Shown piece by piece: positions 1-5,716 of a stretch of 5,716 nt of DNA. The notes below the pieces were generated by a model. That model was not told the origin of the DNA. It did no database searches and saw nothing but the letters and a program-made list of their open reading frames with translations. How positions within the stretch are numbered: the stretch's first letter is position 1; each line of letters starts with the position of its first letter. The stretch lies in assembly GCA_013214245.1 (NCBI GenBank), contig JABSQE010000063.1, positions 1 to 5,716 on the forward strand. Reading direction: 5' to 3'. The stretch comes from Hyphomicrobiaceae bacterium. GTDB taxonomy: Bacteria; Pseudomonadota; Alphaproteobacteria; Rhizobiales; Hyphomicrobiaceae. Both the position numbers and the translations under genes were made by a program.

Positions 1-113
1 GCAAATCAAATGGATTTTTATGTGGGGGCTGCTATGCGCTGTGAACTGCGGTTAGAAACACAGATTCTAATAAGGATTGAAGTACTTATTAAATACACAG
101 AAGATCAAATCCT
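1..113. other. Left-edge stretch, coding status unresolved
   Basis: No complete gene lies here. Two + strand frames are open from the window edge. One ends at a TAG at 53-55 and would give a hydrophobic 17-residue tail (..WIFMWGLLCAVNCG), which could be the C-terminus of a membrane protein. In many Rhizobiales a membrane protein gene precedes hdaA, so this is possible but unproven. The other frame stays open to a TAA at 127-129 inside hdaA and shows no recognisable motif. No convincing promoter for hdaA is visible. Upstream of the hdaA start there is only a weak AGAAG (99-103) as a ribosome binding site. Confidence 0.3.
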
Positions 114-791
114 ATGCCTGAACAGCTAATCCTAGACTTACCGCATGTTAAAGCTCAGGGTGCCGAAGATTTTTTGGTAGGTGCATCAAATCAAGAAGCT
201 GTTGACATGATACAATGCTGGCCAGTGTGGCCTTCCTCATCCATGGTGATTTGCGGTCCACAAAGCGTTGGAAAAAGCCATCTTGTAAATATGTGGCAGT
301 TACGCAGCAAGGCACTTATCATTTGTGCCTCGAATTTGGATGAAAACATAGCTGGTCAATTAGATCCTGGCAGACCAGTAGCGGTTGAGGATCTCCACAA
401 TGGAATCGCGAGCGAGAAAGCCTTGTTCTATCGTTTGAACATGGCACGTGAACACAATAGCAATCTTTTAATCACATCGCGGCAAATGCCCGCTGAGCTC
501 CAGCTTAAATTACCTGACCTGAATTCGCGTCTGCGAGCTATTCCTGTAACTAAAATTTTATTTCCAGATGATTTACTTCTACAAAATTTACTTATTAAAT
601 TATTTCACGATCGTCAATTACACGTCAAACCAGAAATAGTTAAATATATAATGTTACACATGGAACGGTCTGCAAAAGCAGCCAGTCAAGTCGTTTCAGA
701 AATAGACCGCTTGGCATTTTCTACCCGAAGAAAAGTTACACGTGCTCTAGTTTTGGAAGTAATTCATAAGCTTTTCCCATTACCATATTAA
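114..791 (+). CDS. hdaA: HdaA, DnaA-related regulator of replication initiation
   Basis: This 225-residue protein is a stand-alone AAA+ domain related to DnaA domain III. It is known as HdaA in alphaproteobacteria and Hda in E. coli. With the DNA-loaded sliding clamp it stimulates ATP hydrolysis by DnaA, which prevents re-initiation. Seen in the sequence: an N-terminal clamp-binding motif QLILDLP (residues 4-10), Walker A GPQSVGKSH (48-56, K54), a Walker B-like segment VAVEDLH (89-95), a sensor I region LLITSRQMPAE (118-128), a basic SRLR (138-141) in the arginine-finger region, and a C-terminal MERS..A..VVSEID segment (183-199) with R185 as the sensor II candidate. The length is normal and no DNA-binding domain IV is present, which excludes DnaA itself. 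The QLxLDLP motif directly after the first ATG supports this start. The gene lies 118 bases upstream of ppk on the same strand, so co-transcription is possible. Confidence 0.94.
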   Translation: MPEQLILDLPHVKAQGAEDFLVGASNQEAVDMIQCWPVWPSSSMVICGPQSVGKSHLVNMWQLRSKALIICASNLDENIAGQLDPGRPVAVEDLHNGIASEKALFYRLNMAREHNSNLLITSRQMPAELQLKLPDLNSRLRAIPVTKILFPDDLLLQNLLIKLFHDRQLHVKPEIVKYIMLHMERSAKAASQVVSEIDRLAFSTRRKVTRALVLEVIHKLFPLPY

Positions 792-909
792 AGCACATAA
801 ATCAGTACACTGGTTTAAATCTCCTAACAAGTCTAGGTTCGTTTACATAAGTGAACAGAATCTTGCGAACTATGATTTATGCTTGTAATTCGGGTAGGCA
901 AACAGAAAT

Positions 910-3153
910 ATGACAGAGGCTAAAAAAAAAGTAAAACAACATGAAAGTATTAAAGGTACAATTGAGACAAAATCTAGTGCAAAAAATTTACCCACCTTAC
1001 GTAATATGATACCAGCTTCATTCGGCCCCGAGCGATTTTACAATCGTGAACTTTCCTGGTTGCAATTTAATAAACGTGTGCTTGAAGAGGCGGGTAATAC
1101 TAATCATCCCCTTTTAGAGCGATTGAGATTTCTGTCGATTTCCGCATCTAACTTGGATGAATTCTATATGGTTCGTGCAGCCGGTCTTTATGGACAAGTC
1201 ATAGCTGGAGTTGAAGATGTTAGTGTAGATGGCCAAACACCCTCTCAACAGCTTCAGGCTATTTATGCCTTCGCTGCCGAATTAGTAGCCGAAACGAGTT
1301 GGCTATGGGACACAATCAAACCTGAATTAGCAGCAGCCAATATTCACATTGTTGAGGCAGATCAATTAGACAGCACAGAATATAGCTTTCTTCATAAAAA
1401 ATTTTGTGATGACATTTTTCCGGTCTTGACACCTCTGAATGTTGATCCCTCACATCCTTTCCCATTTTTGCAAAACAAAAGTCTAACTATTGCAGTCAGT
1501 CTGGCTGAGAAAATTGATGATCACAATGAGAAATCTATGATTGGACTTATCCCAATTCCACCACGAATCGGTCGTTTCTTTCGGTTGCCAAAAAGCCAAA
1601 AGACACATCACCAAATTCGTTTCGTGCAAATAGAGACAATTATCGGCTTGTTTATAAAAGATCTTTTTCCTTCATTTGAAATTCGGGATCAAGGAATTTT
1701 TCGTGTATTACGTGATAGCGACATCGAATATCAAGAAGAGGCTGAAGATCTAACAAAAGCATATGAAGCGCTGTTGCGCCGTCGACGCCGTGGAAACGTA
1801 GTTCGACTTGAAATCGATAGAAACATGCATCTAGAAATGCGCCAATTTGTGATTCAACAACTCAAGGTTATTGACGATGTCATTTTCTCTAAAGACAGCG
1901 CACTTATTGGACTTGCAGATGCTACCACATTAATTATTGAAGATTATCCAGAACACCTTTTCCCACCTTTTAATCCCCGTTTTCCTGAGCGTGTTGAGCA
2001 GATGGGCGGCAAGGTATTTGCTGCTATTAAAAGCAAAGACTTTGTTGTTCACCATCCATACGAATCTTTTGAAGTTGTACTAAGATATTTACGTCAAGCC
2101 GTGCACGACGACAATGTAGTAGCTATAAAATTGACACTTTATCGCACATCAAAAGAAAACAGCCCCATCGTTGAAGCCTTGAAAGAGGCAGCTGAGCTCG
2201 GAAAAGCTGTTACAGCAATTGTTGAGCTGAAAGCTCGTTTTAATGAAAATGCAAATATTAGCCTTGCCCGACAACTAGAAAAAATGGGCGTGCACGTTGT
2301 TTATGGCTTCCAGCAACTTAAGACACATGCTAAACTTGGCATAGTAGTAAGGCGCGAGGGTGATAAAACAATAACTTATTGCCATATTGGTACTGGTAAC
2401 TATCATCCACAAACTGCACGCATTTATACAGATTTGTCTTACTTTACTGCTGATCCAGCAGTAGCACGGGACGTTGCAAAGATATTCAACTACGTTACGG
2501 GTTATGGTAAACTTCAATCTTTGGAGAAAATGGCTGCCAGCCCTAGCGGTATCCGAGATCGCATTGTAGAACATATCAATCAAGAAATTGATCATGCAAA
2601 AGCAGGTCGTACAGCAGCAATTTGGTTTAAAATGAATTCTCTGGTAGACCCTGATATGATAGATAAACTTTATGAAGCTAGTTCCGCAGGAGTACAAATC
2701 GATCTAGTTGTACGCGGTATTTGCTGTTTACGCCCAGGGATAAAAGGTTTGTCTGGTAATATCCGTGTTAAAAGTATTATCGGTCGTTTCTTAGAGCATT
2801 CGCGAGTTTATTGTTTCAGTCGGGGAGCGGGGTTGCCTTCACCACAGGCAGCTGTTTACATTAGTTCTGCAGACCTTATGGCACGAAATCTTGACCGCCG
2901 CGTTGAGGCAATGGTGGAGATAACGAATGCTACAGTTCACAAACAAATTCTGAATCAGGTAATGGAAGCTAATATTCACGACAATCAACAAAGTTGGTAT
3001 ATTTTATCCGATGGATCTCACCGGCGAATCACGCTAGCTGAAGGCGAATCCGCCTTTAATGCTCACAACTATTTCATGACTAACCCAAGTTTATCTGGGC
3101 GCGGTAAATTAGTAGATGCTGACAAGCCACCTAGCCTCACTATTCGAGGATAG
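910..3153 (+). CDS. ppk: Polyphosphate kinase 1
   Basis: PPK1 reversibly transfers the gamma-phosphate of ATP to a growing inorganic polyphosphate chain. The polymer serves in phosphate storage and stress survival. The 747 residues cover the full family architecture: N domain (about 40-145, with RFYNRELSWLQFN and N81 in SASNLDEF, matching E. coli N45 for ATP binding), head domain (about 145-360), and catalytic domains C1 and C2 (about 360-540 and 541-725). Key residues are present: R412 in LTLYR and R443 in KARFNE (equivalents of E. coli R375 and R405), H473 in LKTHAKL (the autophosphorylated histidine, E. coli H435), and H630 in RFLEHSRVY (E. coli H592). An extra lysine-rich N-terminal tail of about 40 residues precedes the conserved core. 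The start is the first ATG, preceded by a weak GGGTAGG at 892-898. M33 (1006) is the alternative start, but it has no ribosome binding site. No ppx gene follows, and no intrinsic terminator is evident after the stop. Confidence 0.98.
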   Translation: MTEAKKKVKQHESIKGTIETKSSAKNLPTLRNMIPASFGPERFYNRELSWLQFNKRVLEEAGNTNHPLLERLRFLSISASNLDEFYMVRAAGLYGQVIAGVEDVSVDGQTPSQQLQAIYAFAAELVAETSWLWDTIKPELAAANIHIVEADQLDSTEYSFLHKKFCDDIFPVLTPLNVDPSHPFPFLQNKSLTIAVSLAEKIDDHNEKSMIGLIPIPPRIGRFFRLPKSQKTHHQIRFVQIETIIGLFIKDLFPSFEIRDQGIFRVLRDSDIEYQEEAEDLTKAYEALLRRRRRGNVVRLEIDRNMHLEMRQFVIQQLKVIDDVIFSKDSALIGLADATTLIIEDYPEHLFPPFNPRFPERVEQMGGKVFAAIKSKDFVVHHPYESFEVVLRYLRQAVHDDNVVAIKLTLYRTSKENSPIVEALKEAAELGKAVTAIVELKARFNENANISLARQLEKMGVHVVYGFQQLKTHAKLGIVVRREGDKTITYCHIGTGNYHPQTARIYTDLSYFTADPAVARDVAKIFNYVTGYGKLQSLEKMAASPSGIRDRIVEHINQEIDHAKAGRTAAIWFKMNSLVDPDMIDKLYEASSAGVQIDLVVRGICCLRPGIKGLSGNIRVKSIIGRFLEHSRVYCFSRGAGLPSPQAAVYISSADLMARNLDRRVEAMVEITNATVHKQILNQVMEANIHDNQQSWYILSDGSHRRITLAEGESAFNAHNYFMTNPSLSGRGKLVDADKPPSLTIRG

Positions 3154-3459
3154 TTAATTTTTGCGTAACCTAAAATTGAATATTTTAAGGGTAAAAATTT
3201 AAAGCTATTATAGCATTAACAATTACTTAGCAGAGCTTTACATGCAAATACTGAGATTAATTTTAAAGATAGTATTCATTTAATACTTAGAGCGATTTGA
3301 TCTCTGCTAAAAGGCTCAAAGCCTCTAAAATCAGATGAAACATACCTGAGATGGATATCACCTTAGAGTTGAACCATGTGTATGCTATGTTATTGTCAGC
3401 TGACGCCACACTCATTTTAATGTTATACACAATTGCATTTGCCATGGCTGTAAAACTAA

Positions 3460-3508
3460 TTTTAAAAAAATTGTAAGGTATCTATATAGCGGCTCAATTT
3501 TTTTAAAA
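3460..3508. repeat. 14-base A/T inverted repeat with 21-base loop
   Basis: TTTTAAAAAAATTG at 3460-3473 is the exact reverse complement of CAATTTTTTTAAAA at 3495-3508, with 21 bases between the arms. The right arm also lies in its own near-palindrome (CAATTTTTT at 3495-3503 and AAAAAATTG at 3505-3513). The arms are almost pure A/T, so a hairpin would be weak, and there is no separate T-run as in a classical terminator. It could be a poor terminator, a bendable A-tract element, or chance in low-complexity DNA. Confidence 0.4.
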
Positions 3509-3584
3509 AATTGTTGCGGTAATCATAATTAATCTGTTTTCATTCCACTAAACATTTAGAGCTATGTTAAGAGCCTAACTAAAT

Positions 3585-3607
3585 ATAGTATAACGTAAAC
3601 ATACTAT
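3585..3607. repeat. Palindrome ATAGTAT-N9-ATACTAT upstream of dapA
   Basis: Perfect 7-base arms (3585-3591 and 3601-3607) flank a 9-base centre. The palindrome lies about 120 bases upstream of the dapA start. Its 23-base size suits a dimeric repressor operator. However, no promoter can be placed with confidence beside it, and 7-base A/T-rich arms can arise by chance. Confidence 0.3.
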
Positions 3608-3714
3608 TAAAAACGAGACCAAATGCAAATATTATTGCCACACCGAGAGCTTCTAGTACAGCGATTAGAGGTAACGCAATCATAACATGCATAAACAAGC
3701 ATTCAGCTAGATCT

Positions 3715-3719
3715 AAGGA
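3715..3719 (+). promoter_or_regulatory. Ribosome binding site of dapA
   Basis: AAGGA lies 9 bases before the ATG at 3729 and is a good Shine-Dalgarno match. It supports that start, which also gives the family's usual N-terminus MFKGSIPALITPF. Confidence 0.7.
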
Positions 3720-3728
3720 AAAAATCAA

Positions 3729-4616
3729 ATGTTCAAAGGTTCTATCCCCGCATTAATCACACCATTTCTGAATGGCAGGATAGATGAAGATGCATTTGAA
3801 CGCCTTGTAGACTGGCAGATTAGAGAAGGTTCTACAGGCGCAGTGCCAGTTGGAACTACGGGCGAGAGCCCCACTGTAATGCACGAAGAGCACAAACGTA
3901 TTATTGAAATTTGCGTTGAGATAGCCAAAAGGCGTGTGCCAGTAATCGCTGGAGCGGGTTCCAATTCAACGCTAGAAGCTATCTCATACGCCCAGCACGC
4001 AAAACATGTAGGTGCTGATGCCGTACTAGTCGTAATGCCGTATTACAATAAACCAACCCAAGAAGGGCTCTTCCGTCACATAAATGCTATCAACGAGTCA
4101 GTCGATATTCCAATCGTACTTTACAATGTACCCTCACGCACAGTATCTGATATGCAAGTAGAGACAATGGCTCGCTGTGCAAAACTGAAAAATGTAATTG
4201 GCGTTAAAGATGCAACGGCTGATATGGCTCGCGCCTCACAACAACGCCAAGAGTGCGGCAAAGATTTTCTCTTACTATCAGGAGAAGATGCAACCGCTCT
4301 AGGTTTTAATGCACACGGCGGCAGTGGCTGCATCTCAGTGACAGCTAATGTTGCACCGCGATTGTGTGCACTGCTGCAGAACGCCTCACTTGCAGGTGAT
4401 TTCAAAACGGCACTATCTTACCAAGATTACCTCATGCCTCTGCATAAAGCTCTTTTCCTGGAGACTAATCCTGGACCAGTAAAATATGCCTGTGCGAAAC
4501 TAGGTTTTGGTGATGGGTCTGCACGCTTACCGCTAGCCCCTATTTCGAATGCAACACGGCTGGCTATAGATGCAGCCATGGAATTCGCAGAATTGTTGCC
4601 GCCAAATTTATCTTAG
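3729..4616 (+). CDS. dapA: 4-hydroxy-tetrahydrodipicolinate synthase (DHDPS)
   Basis: DapA condenses pyruvate with aspartate-semialdehyde. This is the first committed step to diaminopimelate and lysine, needed for peptidoglycan and protein synthesis, and it takes place in the cytoplasm. The 295 residues match the usual family length and form one TIM barrel with a C-terminal helical part. Visible active-site residues are GTTGES (42-47, T43 and T44), YY in MPYYNKP (Y106, equivalent to E. coli Y107), LYNVPSR (Y132 and R137), and the Schiff-base lysine K160 in VIGVKDAT. Residues that line the lysine allosteric pocket in E. coli are also present (H52, H55, N79, E83, Y105), so feedback inhibition by lysine is plausible. 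The family C-terminal NPGPVKYA (247-254) is intact. smpB follows 112 bases downstream on the same strand with no clear terminator between them, an arrangement I recall from Rhizobiales. Upstream the usual neighbours are missing. Confidence 0.98.
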   Translation: MFKGSIPALITPFLNGRIDEDAFERLVDWQIREGSTGAVPVGTTGESPTVMHEEHKRIIEICVEIAKRRVPVIAGAGSNSTLEAISYAQHAKHVGADAVLVVMPYYNKPTQEGLFRHINAINESVDIPIVLYNVPSRTVSDMQVETMARCAKLKNVIGVKDATADMARASQQRQECGKDFLLLSGEDATALGFNAHGGSGCISVTANVAPRLCALLQNASLAGDFKTALSYQDYLMPLHKALFLETNPGPVKYACAKLGFGDGSARLPLAPISNATRLAIDAAMEFAELLPPNLS

Positions 4617-4716
4617 CAGAAATAGCGCGAATACTTTGATAGATTTGGTCACTGCTGAATATTTACAAACAAAGACCTAATAATCAGCGTATACATTATT
4701 ACGACTTAATCGAATG

Positions 4717-4722
4717 AGGAAG
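4717..4722 (+). promoter_or_regulatory. Ribosome binding site that sets the smpB start
   Basis: AGGAAG ends 6 bases before the ATG at 4729. The upstream in-frame ATG at 4714 overlaps this site and has no Shine-Dalgarno of its own. The later ATG is therefore the likely start. Confidence 0.75.
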
Positions 4723-4728
4723 TATAAC

Positions 4729-5205
4729 ATGGCGGTCAAAAAAGAATCTCAACACAAAGCAATTGCCGAAAATCGACGTGCAAGATTTGAATACTATTTA
4801 GAAAATAGTTTCGAAGCAGGTTTACAATTAACCGGAACAGAAGTTAAATCCCTACGAAAAGGGCAGGCTAATATTGCTGAAAGCTATGCATCCATCGAGA
4901 ACGATGGAGTTTTCTTAGTCAATGCTAATATTCCTGAATATCCCCAGGCAGGACCGTTCTTTCAACATGAACCGAAACGACCTCGCAGACTTCTTTTACA
5001 TAAACGAGAGATCGCTCGTCTTGCCCAAGCGGTAGAACGTGAAGGCATGTCGTTAGTGCCAATAATCATGTATTTCAACAATCGCGGCACAGCAAAAATC
5101 AAAATTGCAATCGCCAGAGGCAAGAAACTATATGATAAACGGGAAACATCAAAAAAACGTGACTGGAACCGATATAAAGCCCGTATTCTCCGGGAACGAA
5201 ATTAG
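4729..5205 (+). CDS. smpB: SsrA (tmRNA)-binding protein SmpB
   Basis: SmpB binds the tRNA-like part of tmRNA and delivers it to stalled ribosomes for trans-translation, which frees the ribosome and tags the unfinished peptide. With the chosen start the protein has 158 residues, typical for the family. It shows an N-terminal ENRRARFEYYLENSFEAGL segment (14-32), the signature GTEVKSLRKGQANIAESYA (36-54), and the central RPRRLLLHKREI (84-95). The C-terminal GKKLYDKRETSKKRDWNR (131-148) is the basic tail that enters the decoding centre. An in-frame ATG at 4714 would add MRKYN, but it coincides with the ribosome binding site and gives residues not usual in SmpB. The tmRNA gene itself is not in this window. 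No clear intrinsic terminator follows the stop codon. Confidence 0.97.
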   Translation: MAVKKESQHKAIAENRRARFEYYLENSFEAGLQLTGTEVKSLRKGQANIAESYASIENDGVFLVNANIPEYPQAGPFFQHEPKRPRRLLLHKREIARLAQAVEREGMSLVPIIMYFNNRGTAKIKIAIARGKKLYDKRETSKKRDWNRYKARILRERN

Positions 5206-5556
5206 CGCATATACATGTAGTACATTGTACACCTTCGTATGAAAAAACAACTGCTAAAAGTTACCGTTCTTCCGGTTAAACACGATTAATGCGTTGCATA
5301 TATCAACGTAAAGTCTAGCTCAGACAGAGCATGTTATGTGAAACATTATACAATGACCAATTAACGAGCTGATGAAAGCCTAGTGGTAAGCACCACATAT
5401 AATCTTCTCAAAATAAACGACATGAAAGTAATGAATTAGAGGTAATGATTGTGAAGGTTAGATATCTCAGAAATCTAATAGGGTGCACGGACCGAAAAAA
5501 GCGGCACTATACAAAAATAATTATGTAAAAAGTACGGACAAATCAAAAAATATATA
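5206..5556. other. Gene-poor spacer between smpB and tRNA-Leu
   Basis: I see no recognisable gene in these 351 bases, although smpB (+) and the tRNA (-) converge here and terminators would be expected. Short hairpins are present: CGTTG/CAACG (5292-5308), GCTC/GAGC (5318-5330) and GTGGT/ACCAC (5383-5396). None is followed by a T-run on either strand. A 16-codon ORF (5239-5289) and a basic 27-codon ORF (5445-5528) are present but resemble nothing I know. The stretch looks like decayed or non-coding DNA. Confidence 0.55.
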
Positions 5557-5641
5557 TGGTGCGGCCGAGAGGACTCGAACCTCCACGGGTTTCCCCGCTA
5601 ACCCCTCAAGCTAGTGCGTCTACCTGTTCCGCCACGGCCGC
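5557..5641 (-). tRNA. tRNA-Leu, anticodon GAG, CCA encoded
   Basis: The - strand folds as a complete class II tRNA. The acceptor stem GCGGCCG pairs perfectly with CGGCCGC, followed by discriminator A (5560) and an encoded CCA (5557-5559). The D arm contains AGGTAGACGC. The anticodon stem CTAGC/GTTAG carries loop TTGAGGG with anticodon GAG (positions 5605-5607), which reads the leucine codons CUC and CUU. The long variable arm CGGG-GAAA-CCCG is typical of leucine tRNAs. The T arm GGAGG-TTCGAGT-CCTCT has one G-U pair at its base. The gene converges with smpB. A terminator of another - strand gene lies just upstream, so the tRNA appears to be transcribed alone. No clear terminator is visible after its 3' end. 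Confidence 0.97.
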
Positions 5642-5672
5642 ATTAATTATAAGACTTTAAAAACAGTTAAAT

Positions 5673-5678
5673 ATTATA
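5673..5678 (-). promoter_or_regulatory. Candidate -10 box for tRNA-Leu
   Basis: TATAAT on the - strand begins at the last T of the terminator's T-run and lies about 30 bases before the tRNA 5' end. The best -35 match is poor (CTTGCT at 5700-5695, 16-base spacer) and lies inside the terminator stem. A second TATAAT at 5651-5646 is too close to the tRNA end to be a normal -10. The assignment is tentative. Confidence 0.25.
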
Positions 5679-5701
5679 AAAAAGCTCGCAAAATAGCAAG
5701 C
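5678..5701 (-). terminator. Intrinsic terminator, - strand
   Basis: On the - strand GCTTGC (5701-5696) pairs with GCGAGC (5689-5684), with one T-G wobble around a TATTTT loop, and six T's follow (5683-5678). This is the classical form of a rho-independent terminator. On the + strand no T-run follows the hairpin, so it serves leftward transcription. It implies a - strand gene ending just beyond the right edge of the window. Confidence 0.65.
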
Positions 5702-5716
5702 AGATTCGTAGTATTA

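Larger units (their letters stand above)
3154..3728. other. Gene-poor spacer between ppk and dapA
   Basis: These 575 very A+T-rich bases contain no gene I can recognise. Frames on both strands are mostly broken by stops. I saw no ppx signature such as a GSNSxR-type motif. The spacer contains an inverted repeat at 3460-3508, a small palindrome at 3585-3607, and a weak hairpin AGGCT-CAA-AGCCT at 3312-3324. It also holds two overlapping small ORFs: a hydrophobic 41-codon one on + (3351-3476) and a 52-codon one on - (3287-3445). Neither has a ribosome binding site. A 20-codon frame (3623-3685) sits before dapA. The long spacer could be the decayed remains of lost genes, a regulatory leader, or both. 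Confidence 0.6.

Noticed and set aside
2275..2697. 140-codon - strand ORF inside ppk
   Set aside because: It lies wholly antisense to conserved catalytic parts of PPK and has a cysteine-rich, low-plausibility composition. It is a shadow of the real gene.
3312..3324. AGGCT-CAA-AGCCT hairpin followed by T's on the - strand, a possible terminator
   Set aside because: The stem has only five pairs, and no established - strand gene lies upstream of it.
3423..3431. TTATACACA, a full match to the DnaA box consensus TTATNCACA
   Set aside because: It is a single isolated copy in A+T-rich DNA, where about one such match in a window this size is not surprising. There is no cluster and no adjacent unwinding element, so I do not call an origin or regulatory site.
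3664..3674. ATTAGAGGTAA, repeated at 5435-5445; the AGAGG also suggested a lysine riboswitch
   Set aside because: An 11-base match between two A+T-rich spacers is close to chance. The paired helices of a lysine riboswitch are not visible around it.
3623..3685. 20-codon ORF just upstream of dapA, a possible leader peptide
   Set aside because: It has no lysine codons, no attenuator hairpin pair, no good ribosome binding site and no known counterpart.
4121..4405. - strand ORF inside dapA, and a similar one at 3725-3964
   Set aside because: Both are antisense to conserved DapA sequence and carry no motif of their own.
5383..5396. GTGGT-AAGC-ACCAC hairpin as the smpB terminator
   Set aside because: There is no T-run after it on either strand, and it lies almost 180 bases past the smpB stop.

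Overview
The window is A+T-rich bacterial DNA. It holds four complete protein genes on the + strand and one tRNA gene on the - strand. The HdaA-type DnaA-related protein begins with a clamp-binding QLxLDLP motif. Together with the adjacent pairs hdaA-ppk and dapA-smpB, it points to an alphaproteobacterium, most likely Hyphomicrobiales (the Brucella/Bartonella/Rhizobium side). The low G+C and long gene-poor spacers suggest a reduced, possibly host-associated genome. That placement is inference from motifs and remembered gene order, not from a search.

Layout: bases 1-113 are an unresolved left edge, perhaps the tail of an upstream gene. hdaA (114-791) encodes a regulator of replication initiation. 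After 118 bases comes ppk (910-3153), a full-length polyphosphate kinase 1 with its catalytic residues in place. A 575-base stretch (3154-3728) follows with no recognisable gene. It contains an A/T-rich inverted repeat, a compact palindrome upstream of dapA, and a pair of overlapping, unproven small ORFs. dapA (3729-4616) encodes dihydrodipicolinate synthase, and smpB (4729-5205) encodes the tmRNA partner protein. A second gene-poor stretch of about 350 bases follows. On the - strand lies tRNA-Leu(GAG) with an encoded CCA end (5557-5641). At the right edge a - strand intrinsic terminator (5678-5701) implies another - strand gene just outside the window.

The genes are housekeeping functions: control of DnaA activity, polyphosphate storage and stress response, lysine/diaminopimelate synthesis for peptidoglycan and protein, ribosome rescue, and leucine decoding. 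They do not form one pathway. All four proteins look intact, with no frameshift or missing catalytic residue. I found no mobile element, CRISPR array or defence system, and nothing that makes a convincing new biological system. The points most worth a second look are the ppk-dapA junction, where ppx would often follow ppk, and the small ORFs and repeats inside it.
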